Position numbers and translations under genes: made by a program. Source: Chryseobacterium aurantiacum (GTDB lineage Bacteria > Bacteroidota > Bacteroidia > Flavobacteriales > Weeksellaceae). Taken from it: a stretch of 64,000 nt of DNA. Location: contig NZ_PXUE01000005.1 of assembly GCF_003020585.1 (NCBI RefSeq), positions 209,710-273,709 on the forward strand. Reading direction: 5' to 3'. Positions 49,864-57,182 of the stretch are shown here, one piece after another. The notes under the pieces are model-generated. The model searched no databases and was not told the DNA's origin. It saw nothing but the letters and a program-made list of their open reading frames with translations. How positions within the stretch are numbered: the first letter of the stretch is position 1; every line of letters begins with the position of its first letter.

Positions 49864-51627
49864 TTATTTTTTGGTCTGAATTCTTATTTCGCTCTCAGTA
49901 CCTGTCGTTTTATTTTCCTTAGTGACACTCATACTTGAGATGTTTTCGGGTTTTATAATATGAAACTCTTCTTTGGAAACCTCTCTTCCGTCTACAAAGA
50001 ACTTAGCTTCATCAAAGCCGTTCAAATTATATTTCTTGATTCCATTCATGGCAATGTTTCCATTTCCGTCTTTTTTAATGAAATCTGCCTGCAAAACCAT
50101 TACATTAGGTGAGGTTCCTGCTTTTGTTAAATTAACTTCTCTAAAATTTTTTCCAACAACTAAAGTGGCTACTTTTTGTGCTTTTATTCTTACTTTCTCT
50201 CCCATTTTTCTAGCCTCTTCACCAGCTTTTCTTGCGGCTTCACCATTTATTCTGGCTTCTTCACCGGCTATTCTTGCAAGCTCTCCATCTTTTCGGGCCT
50301 GTTCAGCAGCTTCTCTCCCTATTCTTCCGGCTTCTATTCCAATCTTACTGGCTTCTTTTGCCGCTTTTGCTGCTTCTCTACCTGCTTTCGCTGCTTCTCT
50401 TTTAATTTTTCGAAGTTCTTTTTTATCAAGAGGATTCAGATTTTCAAGCTCTTTCATTTGATTCTTCCATTCAGCAGAATTGAAATACTCGTCAACTTCT
50501 ATAGACGCGGCAATATTTCCTATCTCTGATGCCAGAGAACTTATCTCCTCAACTTTTTTGTCAAATGCTTCGCTGTCAGGGCTCAAATTACTCAGTTCAT
50601 TTTCCTTTTCATTTAATTTTTTTTCGAGTTCAGCCAGCCTTTCATTACTTCCAGATGAATTTGGTGTAGGCTCCGTAATTTCCTTTTTTTCTATTTTCTC
50701 TTTTACAGTATCTTTTTTAATTTCTGAAACTACTTTTTTAATAGAAAGATTGGTTTCTTGAATTTCTCTGTTTTTAGCATTTACCAAATAAGCAAAAGCT
50801 ACGGAAAATAGAACCGGCAACGCTAGGATTCTATGCGCATACCCGAATTTGGTTTTTGGTTTTTGTAACATTTTAAGTCTTTTTTTAAGGTTTGAACTTA
50901 GAAACGGACTGGCAACAGCCAACTGTGTTCCGGAAAAGTGGCTTGCTAAAAGCATCTGCGCAAATGCTTTGGTGTCCGAATTCTTTACGGCTTTTTTATC
51001 AGCCTGATATTCATGGATTAAATTAATTTCTCTTTTAATGATATGAAAGAACGGATTGAACCAGAAAACAGCTGTAGTGACTTCAATAATAATTTTATCA
51101 AATGAATGTTTCTGTTCAATATGTACCATTTCGTGCTTTAAAATTTGCTTTCCAATGTCAGAATCCAGTGTGATGGTATTCTTCCAGAAAAGGTTTTTAA
51201 AGTAAGAAAACGGAGCTTCGGTGAGGTTTGTACGGTAAAAATTGATCCCGTCAAAACTTTCTTTCTGAAACTGTGCTTTAAACTGCTGAATCTTAAAGAT
51301 CCCGTAGAGCAGCTTCCCTAAAAAATAGAGAGAAACCAGTCCCAGAGCTGAAAAAATAATGCTAAAATAAAGGTTACCATGGTCTAATTTTTTTTCTGTT
51401 TTAAAATTCTGAATTTTATCAAGAAGCATATACATATCACTATTTACTTCTATCGTAAAATCTTCTACTTTGATAAGCGGCAGTAATAATGATATTAAAA
51501 TGGCCGCCAGCAGATAAAATCTGTTATAATGATGGAATGTCTTGTCTTTTAAAGACAACTGATAGTACAAAAACATTACACCTGAGCATAAAATTACTTT
51601 TCCAAAGTATAAAAGTATTGCTTCCAT
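49864..51627 (-). CDS. M56 family metallopeptidase (BlaR1-like) with AARxxGE repeat tail
   Basis: 587 residues. The N-terminal half is a membrane-embedded M56 peptidase: hydrophobic segments near 4-22, 36-52, 86-108 and 265-283, zinc motif H165EMVH169 in LKHEMVHIEQKHS, and the third ligand in HEYQADKKA (Glu206). Residues of about 325-480 form a long charged coiled coil; 405-480 is a striking heptad-type repeat (EAAKAGREA, EARINGEAARKAGEEARKMG). The last 90 residues include an IKKYNLNGFDEAKFFVDGRE segment and resemble the extracytoplasmic ends of Bacteroidota M56 proteins. In BlaR1 the peptidase relays a signal by cleaving BlaI; here the BlaI-like gene is immediately upstream. Confidence 0.9.
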   Translation of the reverse strand: MEAILLYFGKVILCSGVMFLYYQLSLKDKTFHHYNRFYLLAAILISLLLPLIKVEDFTIEVNSDMYMLLDKIQNFKTEKKLDHGNLYFSIIFSALGLVSLYFLGKLLYGIFKIQQFKAQFQKESFDGINFYRTNLTEAPFSYFKNLFWKNTITLDSDIGKQILKHEMVHIEQKHSFDKIIIEVTTAVFWFNPFFHIIKREINLIHEYQADKKAVKNSDTKAFAQMLLASHFSGTQLAVASPFLSSNLKKRLKMLQKPKTKFGYAHRILALPVLFSVAFAYLVNAKNREIQETNLSIKKVVSEIKKDTVKEKIEKKEITEPTPNSSGSNERLAELEKKLNEKENELSNLSPDSEAFDKKVEEISSLASEIGNIAASIEVDEYFNSAEWKNQMKELENLNPLDKKELRKIKREAAKAGREAAKAAKEASKIGIEAGRIGREAAEQARKDGELARIAGEEARINGEAARKAGEEARKMGEKVRIKAQKVATLVVGKNFREVNLTKAGTSPNVMVLQADFIKKDGNGNIAMNGIKKYNLNGFDEAKFFVDGREVSKEEFHIIKPENISSMSVTKENKTTGTESEIRIQTKK

Positions 51628-51632
51628 AATTA

Positions 51633-51998
51633 TTAGTTTTTCTTTTTAAGTTCGTCTAGCAGCATTTCAAGATCTTCTACTGTCATTTCATTTTTTTCCA
51701 CCAAAAATGAAACAGCACTTTTATAAGAGCCTTTAAAATAATTTTTCACAAGACTTTTCATCGTTTTTCCGGAGTACTGCTCTTTGGTAACCAACGGAAA
51801 ATATTCATGCTGTCTTCCATGTACATCATAGTCTACAAACTCCTTGTCCTTCAATACCTTTAAAATGGTAGAAACGGTATTGGTATGTGGTTTCGGTTCG
51901 GGGAAAAGGTCAAGAATATCCTTAAGAAATCCTTTTTCCAATTTCCATAGATACTGCATTACCTGTTCCTCTGCCTTTGTTAAAGTTTGATGTTTCAT
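51633..51998 (-). CDS. BlaI/MecI/CopY family transcriptional repressor
   Basis: 121 residues from the ATG at 51998 (MKHQTLTKAEEQVMQYLW); a six-codon-longer start at 52016 is possible but adds residues outside the family pattern. The winged helix covers 1-80, with HTNTVSTILKVLKDKEFVDY as the recognition region, and the dimerisation helices end in MTVEDLEMLLDELKKKN. It should bind as a dimer and be inactivated by the M56 partner 5 bp downstream. Target sites probably include its own promoter, where a palindrome lies at the start site. Confidence 0.92.
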   Translation of the reverse strand: MKHQTLTKAEEQVMQYLWKLEKGFLKDILDLFPEPKPHTNTVSTILKVLKDKEFVDYDVHGRQHEYFPLVTKEQYSGKTMKSLVKNYFKGSYKSAVSFLVEKNEMTVEDLEMLLDELKKKN

Positions 51999-52046
51999 AT
52001 CTTGTCCATTTATCATTATAGTGACATATAACCCATGAAATCCTAT

Positions 52047-52066
52047 ATCACTAAGAAATTAGTTAT
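52047..52066. promoter_or_regulatory. Likely BlaI-type operator
   Basis: ATCACTAAGAAATTAGTTAT: two 8-bp arms (7 of 8 matching as inverted repeat) around a 4-bp centre, directly downstream of the -7 element at the predicted start site. The half-site TTAGTGAT recurs at 52106-52113 upstream of the promoter. Confidence 0.5.
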
Positions 52067-52067
52067 A

Positions 52068-52097
52068 CAAATGTAGAAATAAATTTGAATCAAACAA
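52068..52097 (-). promoter_or_regulatory. Promoter of the BlaI/M56 operon
   Basis: Minus strand TTG (52097-52095), 19-bp spacer, TACATTTG (52075-52068); exact -7 match, 70 bp upstream of the chosen blaI-like ATG. Confidence 0.6.
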
Positions 52098-52113
52098 CTA
52101 TTTTTTTAGTGAT

Positions 52114-52373
52114 AAGAAGTAATTTAAACACAAATAATTGAAAATCAATTAAATAAATTTAAAAATTCATTAATAAGATAAATTATTAACTGGTTAATCA
52201 ATAGAAAAAAACACAATTCCCAATAAAGGATTTTAAAACTTCTACAAAGAATGGGGCTATAAGGCTCAGGTCTAACATCCTTTTTTGTCTTACTTCTTGA
52301 TCTCTATAAAACATCAATTCCTATAAATCCTAATAAAAATCAGGTTTTTCAGCTAAAATAAAGCGCTCACAGT
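52114..52373. other. AT-rich spacer without a visible gene
   Basis: Between the BlaI promoter region and the Fur-like box of the PepSY gene. No reading frame, hairpin or RNA gene stood out. Confidence 0.5.
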
Positions 52374-52392
52374 GTTTAGAATTATTATAAAT
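52374..52392. promoter_or_regulatory. Fur-like 9-1-9 palindrome upstream of the PepSY/receptor unit
   Basis: GTTTAGAATTATTATAAAT: 9-1-9 inverted repeat with 7 of 9 arm positions paired, sitting at the -33 region of the promoter. It shares 17 of 19 bases with the perfect palindrome at 59545-59563 in front of the second iron-uptake unit. Confidence 0.55.
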
Positions 52393-52397
52393 AAAGT

Positions 52398-52405
52398 TAT
52401 ATTTG
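52398..52405 (+). promoter_or_regulatory. -7 element of the PepSY gene
   Basis: TATATTTG, exact TAnnTTTG match, 38 bp before the ATG at 52444. It rules out the in-frame GTG at 52372 as a start. Confidence 0.6.
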
Positions 52406-52443
52406 CAGCTTATCTATTTTTAATAAGACTAAATAACAATAAA

Positions 52444-53652
52444 ATGAGACAAATTGATAAAAAGAAGTCCAAGGGTACTTTCAAAAAATATATTCTGAAA
52501 GCTCATTTGTGGCTCGGGCTCCTTTCTGGTATCATTGTCTTAATTGTTTCTTTATCAGGTGCATTTTTTGTTTTCAATGAAGACATTACCGCTGCATTGC
52601 GCAAGGAACATACGTTTCATGGAGAGAAAGATATTCAACATAAGAAACCTATTCCTATACGCAAGTTGAAGGACCTGGTTAATGCCCAACTAAAAAATGA
52701 AACCGTAAAAACGGAGGAAGTTACGATTCCTATAGACCCTGCGCGCTCTTACCAATTCACGCTGCTTAAAAGCAACCGGGATGGGTGGAATCACTTCAAT
52801 ACGTTTATTATTTACAAAAATGTTTATGTAAACCCATATACAGGAAAGATAATCGCGATATACGATGTAAAAAACAATCCTTTCTTTATCTGCATGACCC
52901 TTCACCGTTCATTGCTATTGAGTAATAAAATCGGGGGTACCATTGTAGGAGTATCTACTATCATCTTTGTGATAATGCTGATTACCGGAATTATCCTGTG
53001 GTGGCCAAAGAATAAAAAGATGCGTGACCAGCGCCTATGGTTCCGTTGGGAGAAAGTAAAAGGCTGGCGACGCAAGAACTACGATGTACACAATATTCTT
53101 GGTTTTTACAGCTCTTTTCTTGCCATTATTGTAGCCATTACCGGCATCATGTATTCGTTTCGTATTACCCAGGTGTGGCTATATGCATTACTTAATGGGT
53201 TTTCTTCAGCGACTCCCGATTACAGTCAGTATAAGACAACTGCCCCTGAATCTGTAGAAACGGCAACAACTATAGACCGCATTATAGAAGAGGTAAAAAT
53301 TCATTACCCGAAAGCATATTCGTTTGGAATTGATTTGGAAGATCATGCTGAAGCAGATCATCAACACGATAATTTAAGCATCTGGATCAAGGAAAAAGAA
53401 TTCACATATGCAGAGTCTTCCATGATGATTTTTGATGAGCATTCAGGGAAGCTTTTGTTTAACCGTCTGCATAAAGATAAACCTATGGCTGAAAGAGCTA
53501 CAGACGCTACCTATGATTTGCACGTAGGGGCTTTCTTCGGAATGCCCGGAAAAATACTGGCATTTATAATGAGTCTATTCTGTGCCTCGCTGCCGGTAAC
53601 CGGATTTATGATCTGGTGGGGCCGAAGAAATAAAAAGAAAACAACAACCTAA
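52444..53652 (+). CDS. PepSY-associated membrane protein (siderophore-uptake type)
   Basis: 402 residues from the ATG at 52444; a GTG-initiated frame 24 codons longer overlaps the promoter and is rejected. Four membrane segments: near 20-42 (AHLWLGLLSGIIVLIVSLSG), 170-192 (IGGTIVGVSTIIFVIMLITG), 218-240 and 368-390. Between the first two lies a PepSY-like periplasmic domain. WLGLLSG, CMTLHRSLLL and ILWWPK are typical of the PiuB/FoxB-like family, which binds haem and is linked to reduction of ferric siderophores at the inner membrane. Arg codons are mostly CGN, unlike the AGA of many neighbours. The outer-membrane receptor gene follows by 10 bp. Confidence 0.9.
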   Translation: MRQIDKKKSKGTFKKYILKAHLWLGLLSGIIVLIVSLSGAFFVFNEDITAALRKEHTFHGEKDIQHKKPIPIRKLKDLVNAQLKNETVKTEEVTIPIDPARSYQFTLLKSNRDGWNHFNTFIIYKNVYVNPYTGKIIAIYDVKNNPFFICMTLHRSLLLSNKIGGTIVGVSTIIFVIMLITGIILWWPKNKKMRDQRLWFRWEKVKGWRRKNYDVHNILGFYSSFLAIIVAITGIMYSFRITQVWLYALLNGFSSATPDYSQYKTTAPESVETATTIDRIIEEVKIHYPKAYSFGIDLEDHAEADHQHDNLSIWIKEKEFTYAESSMMIFDEHSGKLLFNRLHKDKPMAERATDATYDLHVGAFFGMPGKILAFIMSLFCASLPVTGFMIWWGRRNKKKTTT

Positions 53653-53662
53653 ATCCATTATC

Positions 53663-55786
53663 ATGAAGAAACACTATATATGGTTACCTTTAATGGCAAG
53701 TCTGAATGCCTACGGGCAAATGGAAAGCCCGAACGACTCTTTGCAGACAGAAAAAATTTCAGAGATTAGCGGCATTGTAGTAAAAGGTAATAAAGCGGTT
53801 TTTCAGCAGAAAGCCGACAAAATGATTTTTAATGTAGAAAATAGTGTATTATCCGATGGTACTACTGTACTGGAATTACTGGGCAAAACGCCTGGTGTAG
53901 TGGTTTCGCAGGAAGGCGAACTATCCCTGCGTGGTAAAAAAGGAGTAAGTGTAATGATTAACGGTAAGCTGAGTTCCCTGTCTACTAAAGAACTGGCCAA
54001 TCTATTGCGCTCTACCAACTCTACACTGGTGAAGAATATTGAAATTATTGCTAATCCATCTTCCAAATATGATGCTGCAGGAAATGCCGGAATTATTAAT
54101 ATTGTGCTTAAAAAGAGTTCTTCGGAGGGACTTAGCGGTAACTATTATCTGAATGGCGGAAGAGGCCGTAAAAACAGAGTTAATACCGGACTAAGCCTGA
54201 ACTATACCCATAAGAAACTATCCCTGCACGGAGATTACAGCTATACTTTCCGTGGCGAGGAAGAAAGACGAAATTTTAGTCAGATCTTTTTTGATGAAAA
54301 GCAACCTCAACAAATGACGAGGAGAACAGATCAGAATTCAATAACCAATGAGCCCTTAACCTCTAACAATTTTAAGTTCGGGGCAGATTATGCTTTGAGT
54401 GATAAAACGACTATTGGTGCTTTATTTGATGCTAAAATAGGGCGATATGAAGATTTTTCAAGTGGTGAAAACAGAATATTCCAACCTGTAGACAATCTGT
54501 TTGCCCACGTGCTTTCAGACAACAAAAGCAAAGAGAACTGGTACGATTACACCTATAACCTGAAAGGTACCCACATCTTCAATGATAAGGATTATAAGGT
54601 AGATGTAGATCTGGAATATGAGACTTCGCGTTTCAGTTCCCATCAGAATCAGCTTTCAAATGCATTGGTAAATCAGGGAACGGAAAAATTTAACAACAGA
54701 AGGGGCAGCATTGCTTCCCGTCTGAAAGTTTTTAATGCTAAAGTAGATTTCACTCTTCCTTTTAGTGAGATGCACAGTCTTGAAACAGGTTTGAAGTCCA
54801 CGATAAAGTCTAACAACAATCCATCGGAGTATTTTATACAGCAGGGTGAAGACTGGATAAATGATGATAAAGCAAGTAATGAATATGTATACAAAGAGCA
54901 AATTCATGCATTATATACCAATTATAAGCTGAATCTGACAAAATGGACATTCCAATTGGGATTGAGAGCAGAAATGACCCATACGGACATTAACCAGAAA
55001 ACTTCTCAGGAGCAGCGAAAAAGGGATTACACCAACCTGTTCCCGAGTGCGTCAATTAAATATCAGGTGAGCGATCAGCATGGATTTTATGCTTCCTACA
55101 GTAAAAGAATCAACAGACCCAGCCACTTTGATCTGAACCCGTTCCGTTTTTATGATGACCCCTTTAACTATTGGCAAGGAAATCCGAATCTGAATCCTGA
55201 GTTTACCCACGCAACAGAATTGGGCTATACATGGGGGAAATATATTATAGCATCGGCTTATTTTAGTGTAACAAACGATGTAATGACGGAAGTATACAAC
55301 TATCAGCCGGATACAGGAATTCTTGTAAAGACCCAGGATAACCTGAATAAATCTTATGTATATGGTGCCAACATAACGGCTACTACAAAGCTTTTCAACT
55401 TTTGGTCGCTTACTTCCATGCTTAATGTATTCAACAATGAATATAAAGGGAATTACCAGAATTACTCGGTAAACAGTTCACAGCTGGCATTTACACTGAA
55501 TGCACAAAACAGTTTCAGTATTGCCAAAGGAGTGAAAGCAGAGGCTAATGCACAGTATTTTTCAAAATCTAATATTGGATTATTTATTCGTGATGCTTAC
55601 TTTGACCTGACATTAGGGGTTTCTAAAACGCTATGGAAAGACAAAGCCACAGTAAAACTAGCAGTAACGGACTTATTAAAAACCAATAATTACCGTGTAA
55701 CGGGAGATAACTTCAGCTCAACAATCCGACAAAAATACAATCTGGATAGCCGTGTTGTAACGCTATCATTCAATTATAAGCTTTAA
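53663..55786 (+). CDS. TonB-dependent receptor-like outer-membrane protein
   Basis: 707 residues with a signal peptide ending near NAYGQ. A plug domain covers about 40-155 (FNVENSVLSDGTTVLELLGK, LSLRGKKGVSVMINGKLSSL, NPSSKYDAAGNAGIINIVLK), followed by a beta-barrel with alternating aromatic strands (HGFYASYSKRINRPSHFDLN; C-terminal VVTLSFNYKL). It belongs to the outer-membrane beta-barrel receptor branch without the N-terminal carboxypeptidase-like domain. Co-transcribed with the PepSY gene (10-bp gap) under a Fur-like site, which points to a ferric-siderophore substrate. A terminator follows. Confidence 0.9.
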   Translation: MKKHYIWLPLMASLNAYGQMESPNDSLQTEKISEISGIVVKGNKAVFQQKADKMIFNVENSVLSDGTTVLELLGKTPGVVVSQEGELSLRGKKGVSVMINGKLSSLSTKELANLLRSTNSTLVKNIEIIANPSSKYDAAGNAGIINIVLKKSSSEGLSGNYYLNGGRGRKNRVNTGLSLNYTHKKLSLHGDYSYTFRGEEERRNFSQIFFDEKQPQQMTRRTDQNSITNEPLTSNNFKFGADYALSDKTTIGALFDAKIGRYEDFSSGENRIFQPVDNLFAHVLSDNKSKENWYDYTYNLKGTHIFNDKDYKVDVDLEYETSRFSSHQNQLSNALVNQGTEKFNNRRGSIASRLKVFNAKVDFTLPFSEMHSLETGLKSTIKSNNNPSEYFIQQGEDWINDDKASNEYVYKEQIHALYTNYKLNLTKWTFQLGLRAEMTHTDINQKTSQEQRKRDYTNLFPSASIKYQVSDQHGFYASYSKRINRPSHFDLNPFRFYDDPFNYWQGNPNLNPEFTHATELGYTWGKYIIASAYFSVTNDVMTEVYNYQPDTGILVKTQDNLNKSYVYGANITATTKLFNFWSLTSMLNVFNNEYKGNYQNYSVNSSQLAFTLNAQNSFSIAKGVKAEANAQYFSKSNIGLFIRDAYFDLTLGVSKTLWKDKATVKLAVTDLLKTNNYRVTGDNFSSTIRQKYNLDSRVVTLSFNYKL

Positions 55787-55824
55787 ATATTAAAGTATAG
55801 AAATAAGGCTATCACATAGCTTTG

Positions 55825-55851
55825 AATGGTCGGAAGGAACATCCGGCCATT
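55825..55851 (+). terminator. Terminator of the receptor gene
   Basis: AATGGTCGGA/TCCGGCCATT stem (one G-T pair; 55825-55834 with 55842-55851) and a T-run, 38 bp after the stop. Confidence 0.8.
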
Positions 55852-55890
55852 TTTTGTGGGCGGCCTTGCAAAGATGATCAGGTATAAATT

Positions 55891-55927
55891 AAAAAGCTGT
55901 ACTCAATAATTTTGAGTACAGCTTTTT
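55891..55927. terminator. Bidirectional terminator between the two iron-uptake units
   Basis: A 16-pair perfect stem (55891-55906 with 55912-55927; core GCTGTACTCAA) with A-run and T-run, serving mainly the leftward DUF4374 gene that ends at 55974. Confidence 0.88.
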
Positions 55928-55973
55928 AATCAAGTTAATATTCTATATTTTTTACTAAATTGATTTACTATAA

Positions 55974-57176
55974 TTAGTCATAGAACTTATCGAAACGGGC
56001 AAAGCCAGAAATATTCTTTGGAAGCTTCATCCCTTTGGTTACCTTGTCCGTTTGCAGATCATAGATCCATACATAATTACCCTCTTTATTGGTATTTACA
56101 GCAATGTATAACTTTTTATCCTGAACAAACATGCCTTGTTCATACGGTTCATCACCCGGCAGTTCATCTAATACCCTAACCAATTGTTTGGTTTCGATGT
56201 CTATAATAGCATAGCGTCCATTATAGGTATTGCCTAGTGCGGGATCACGATACAGAACTACCATTTTATTGTTCCCAATATATTCGATTACTGTTTCCAA
56301 AGGCTTACCTCCTACCAGATCGGTAAGGTTGATCTGATATCCTGTATCCGGCGAAGTTGCACCTTTAAGCGCTCTGAAAAGATAAATTTTACTGGATCCC
56401 GCTCCTACACGTGGGAAGCAGGTATAATAAAAGGCTTCTTTATCTTTTGTAAAAGTAGTCTTGAAATAAGGTGAACCATTGGCTACTCCTGAGCTTCGAG
56501 TATCGGTTATGGAGTTTTTCACTTTGAAAGTTTGATAATCTATTACAGCAAAGTTGTAGTATTCCGGAGTGAGCCATTTTCCATCACGGAAGCTAAACTG
56601 CAAATAGATTTGTCCATCCATATAAGTCATGGCTCCCAGCGAGTAAAAATTATAAGCATTCGGGAAAGGCTGAAATCCTTCAATTTCTCCCTGACGGATA
56701 ATACTAAGGTCTGAAGCATTGAAAATAGTATACCTTATGTGTTGTCCATCGCCTGTCTCTCCAACAATAACCAGGGTATTATCATCTATCCATACATAGC
56801 TGGAAATATCACTAATATAAGTAAATGGGACTTCCTTTACAGTAGTCAGCCGATCTCTTGTATATTTAAATTTTTTGAAAACTCCCTGATCAGTTTTATA
56901 GTTATAGATAAAACCATTTTTTACAATGTAGGAATAGGTCCCTTTAGAGTTAATTTCGTCTCCTTCTTTGGTAATATCCATTTCGCCTTTTGTAAGGTCG
57001 TTGGTAGCCGTCATATAATGTACGGTATTGGGCCAGCTCCCTAAAGCGGAAAGCAGAAAATACTTATAGTCTTTTTCACCGCTTTCTGAACTTCCGGAGT
57101 CTGGCTCGCGCTCACAACCAATGATGGTTAAACATGCAAGTATTAAAAATATACTGTTTCTGAAATATTGTGTCAT
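55974..57176 (-). CDS. DUF4374 lipoprotein
   Basis: 400 residues. Lipoprotein signal with lipobox IIGC (Cys21) in LILACLTIIGCEREPDSG, then a Ser/Gly/Glu linker. The rest is a predicted beta-propeller-like chain (YSYIVKNGFIYNYKTDQGVF, YVWIDDNTLVIVGETGDGQH, NVWIYD-type strands near the end) matching DUF4374, a family regularly encoded beside TonB-dependent receptors. It is probably anchored in the outer membrane, helping to capture or hand over the ligand. It starts 6 bp after the receptor gene stop, so the two are one operon. Confidence 0.88.
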   Translation of the reverse strand: MTQYFRNSIFLILACLTIIGCEREPDSGSSESGEKDYKYFLLSALGSWPNTVHYMTATNDLTKGEMDITKEGDEINSKGTYSYIVKNGFIYNYKTDQGVFKKFKYTRDRLTTVKEVPFTYISDISSYVWIDDNTLVIVGETGDGQHIRYTIFNASDLSIIRQGEIEGFQPFPNAYNFYSLGAMTYMDGQIYLQFSFRDGKWLTPEYYNFAVIDYQTFKVKNSITDTRSSGVANGSPYFKTTFTKDKEAFYYTCFPRVGAGSSKIYLFRALKGATSPDTGYQINLTDLVGGKPLETVIEYIGNNKMVVLYRDPALGNTYNGRYAIIDIETKQLVRVLDELPGDEPYEQGMFVQDKKLYIAVNTNKEGNYVWIYDLQTDKVTKGMKLPKNISGFARFDKFYD

Positions 57177-57182
57177 AATCTT

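Noticed and set aside
50170..50410. Repetitive DNA looking like a short tandem repeat or CRISPR-like array
   Set aside because: It encodes the AARxxGE protein repeat of the M56 protein; units have no constant-length spacers.
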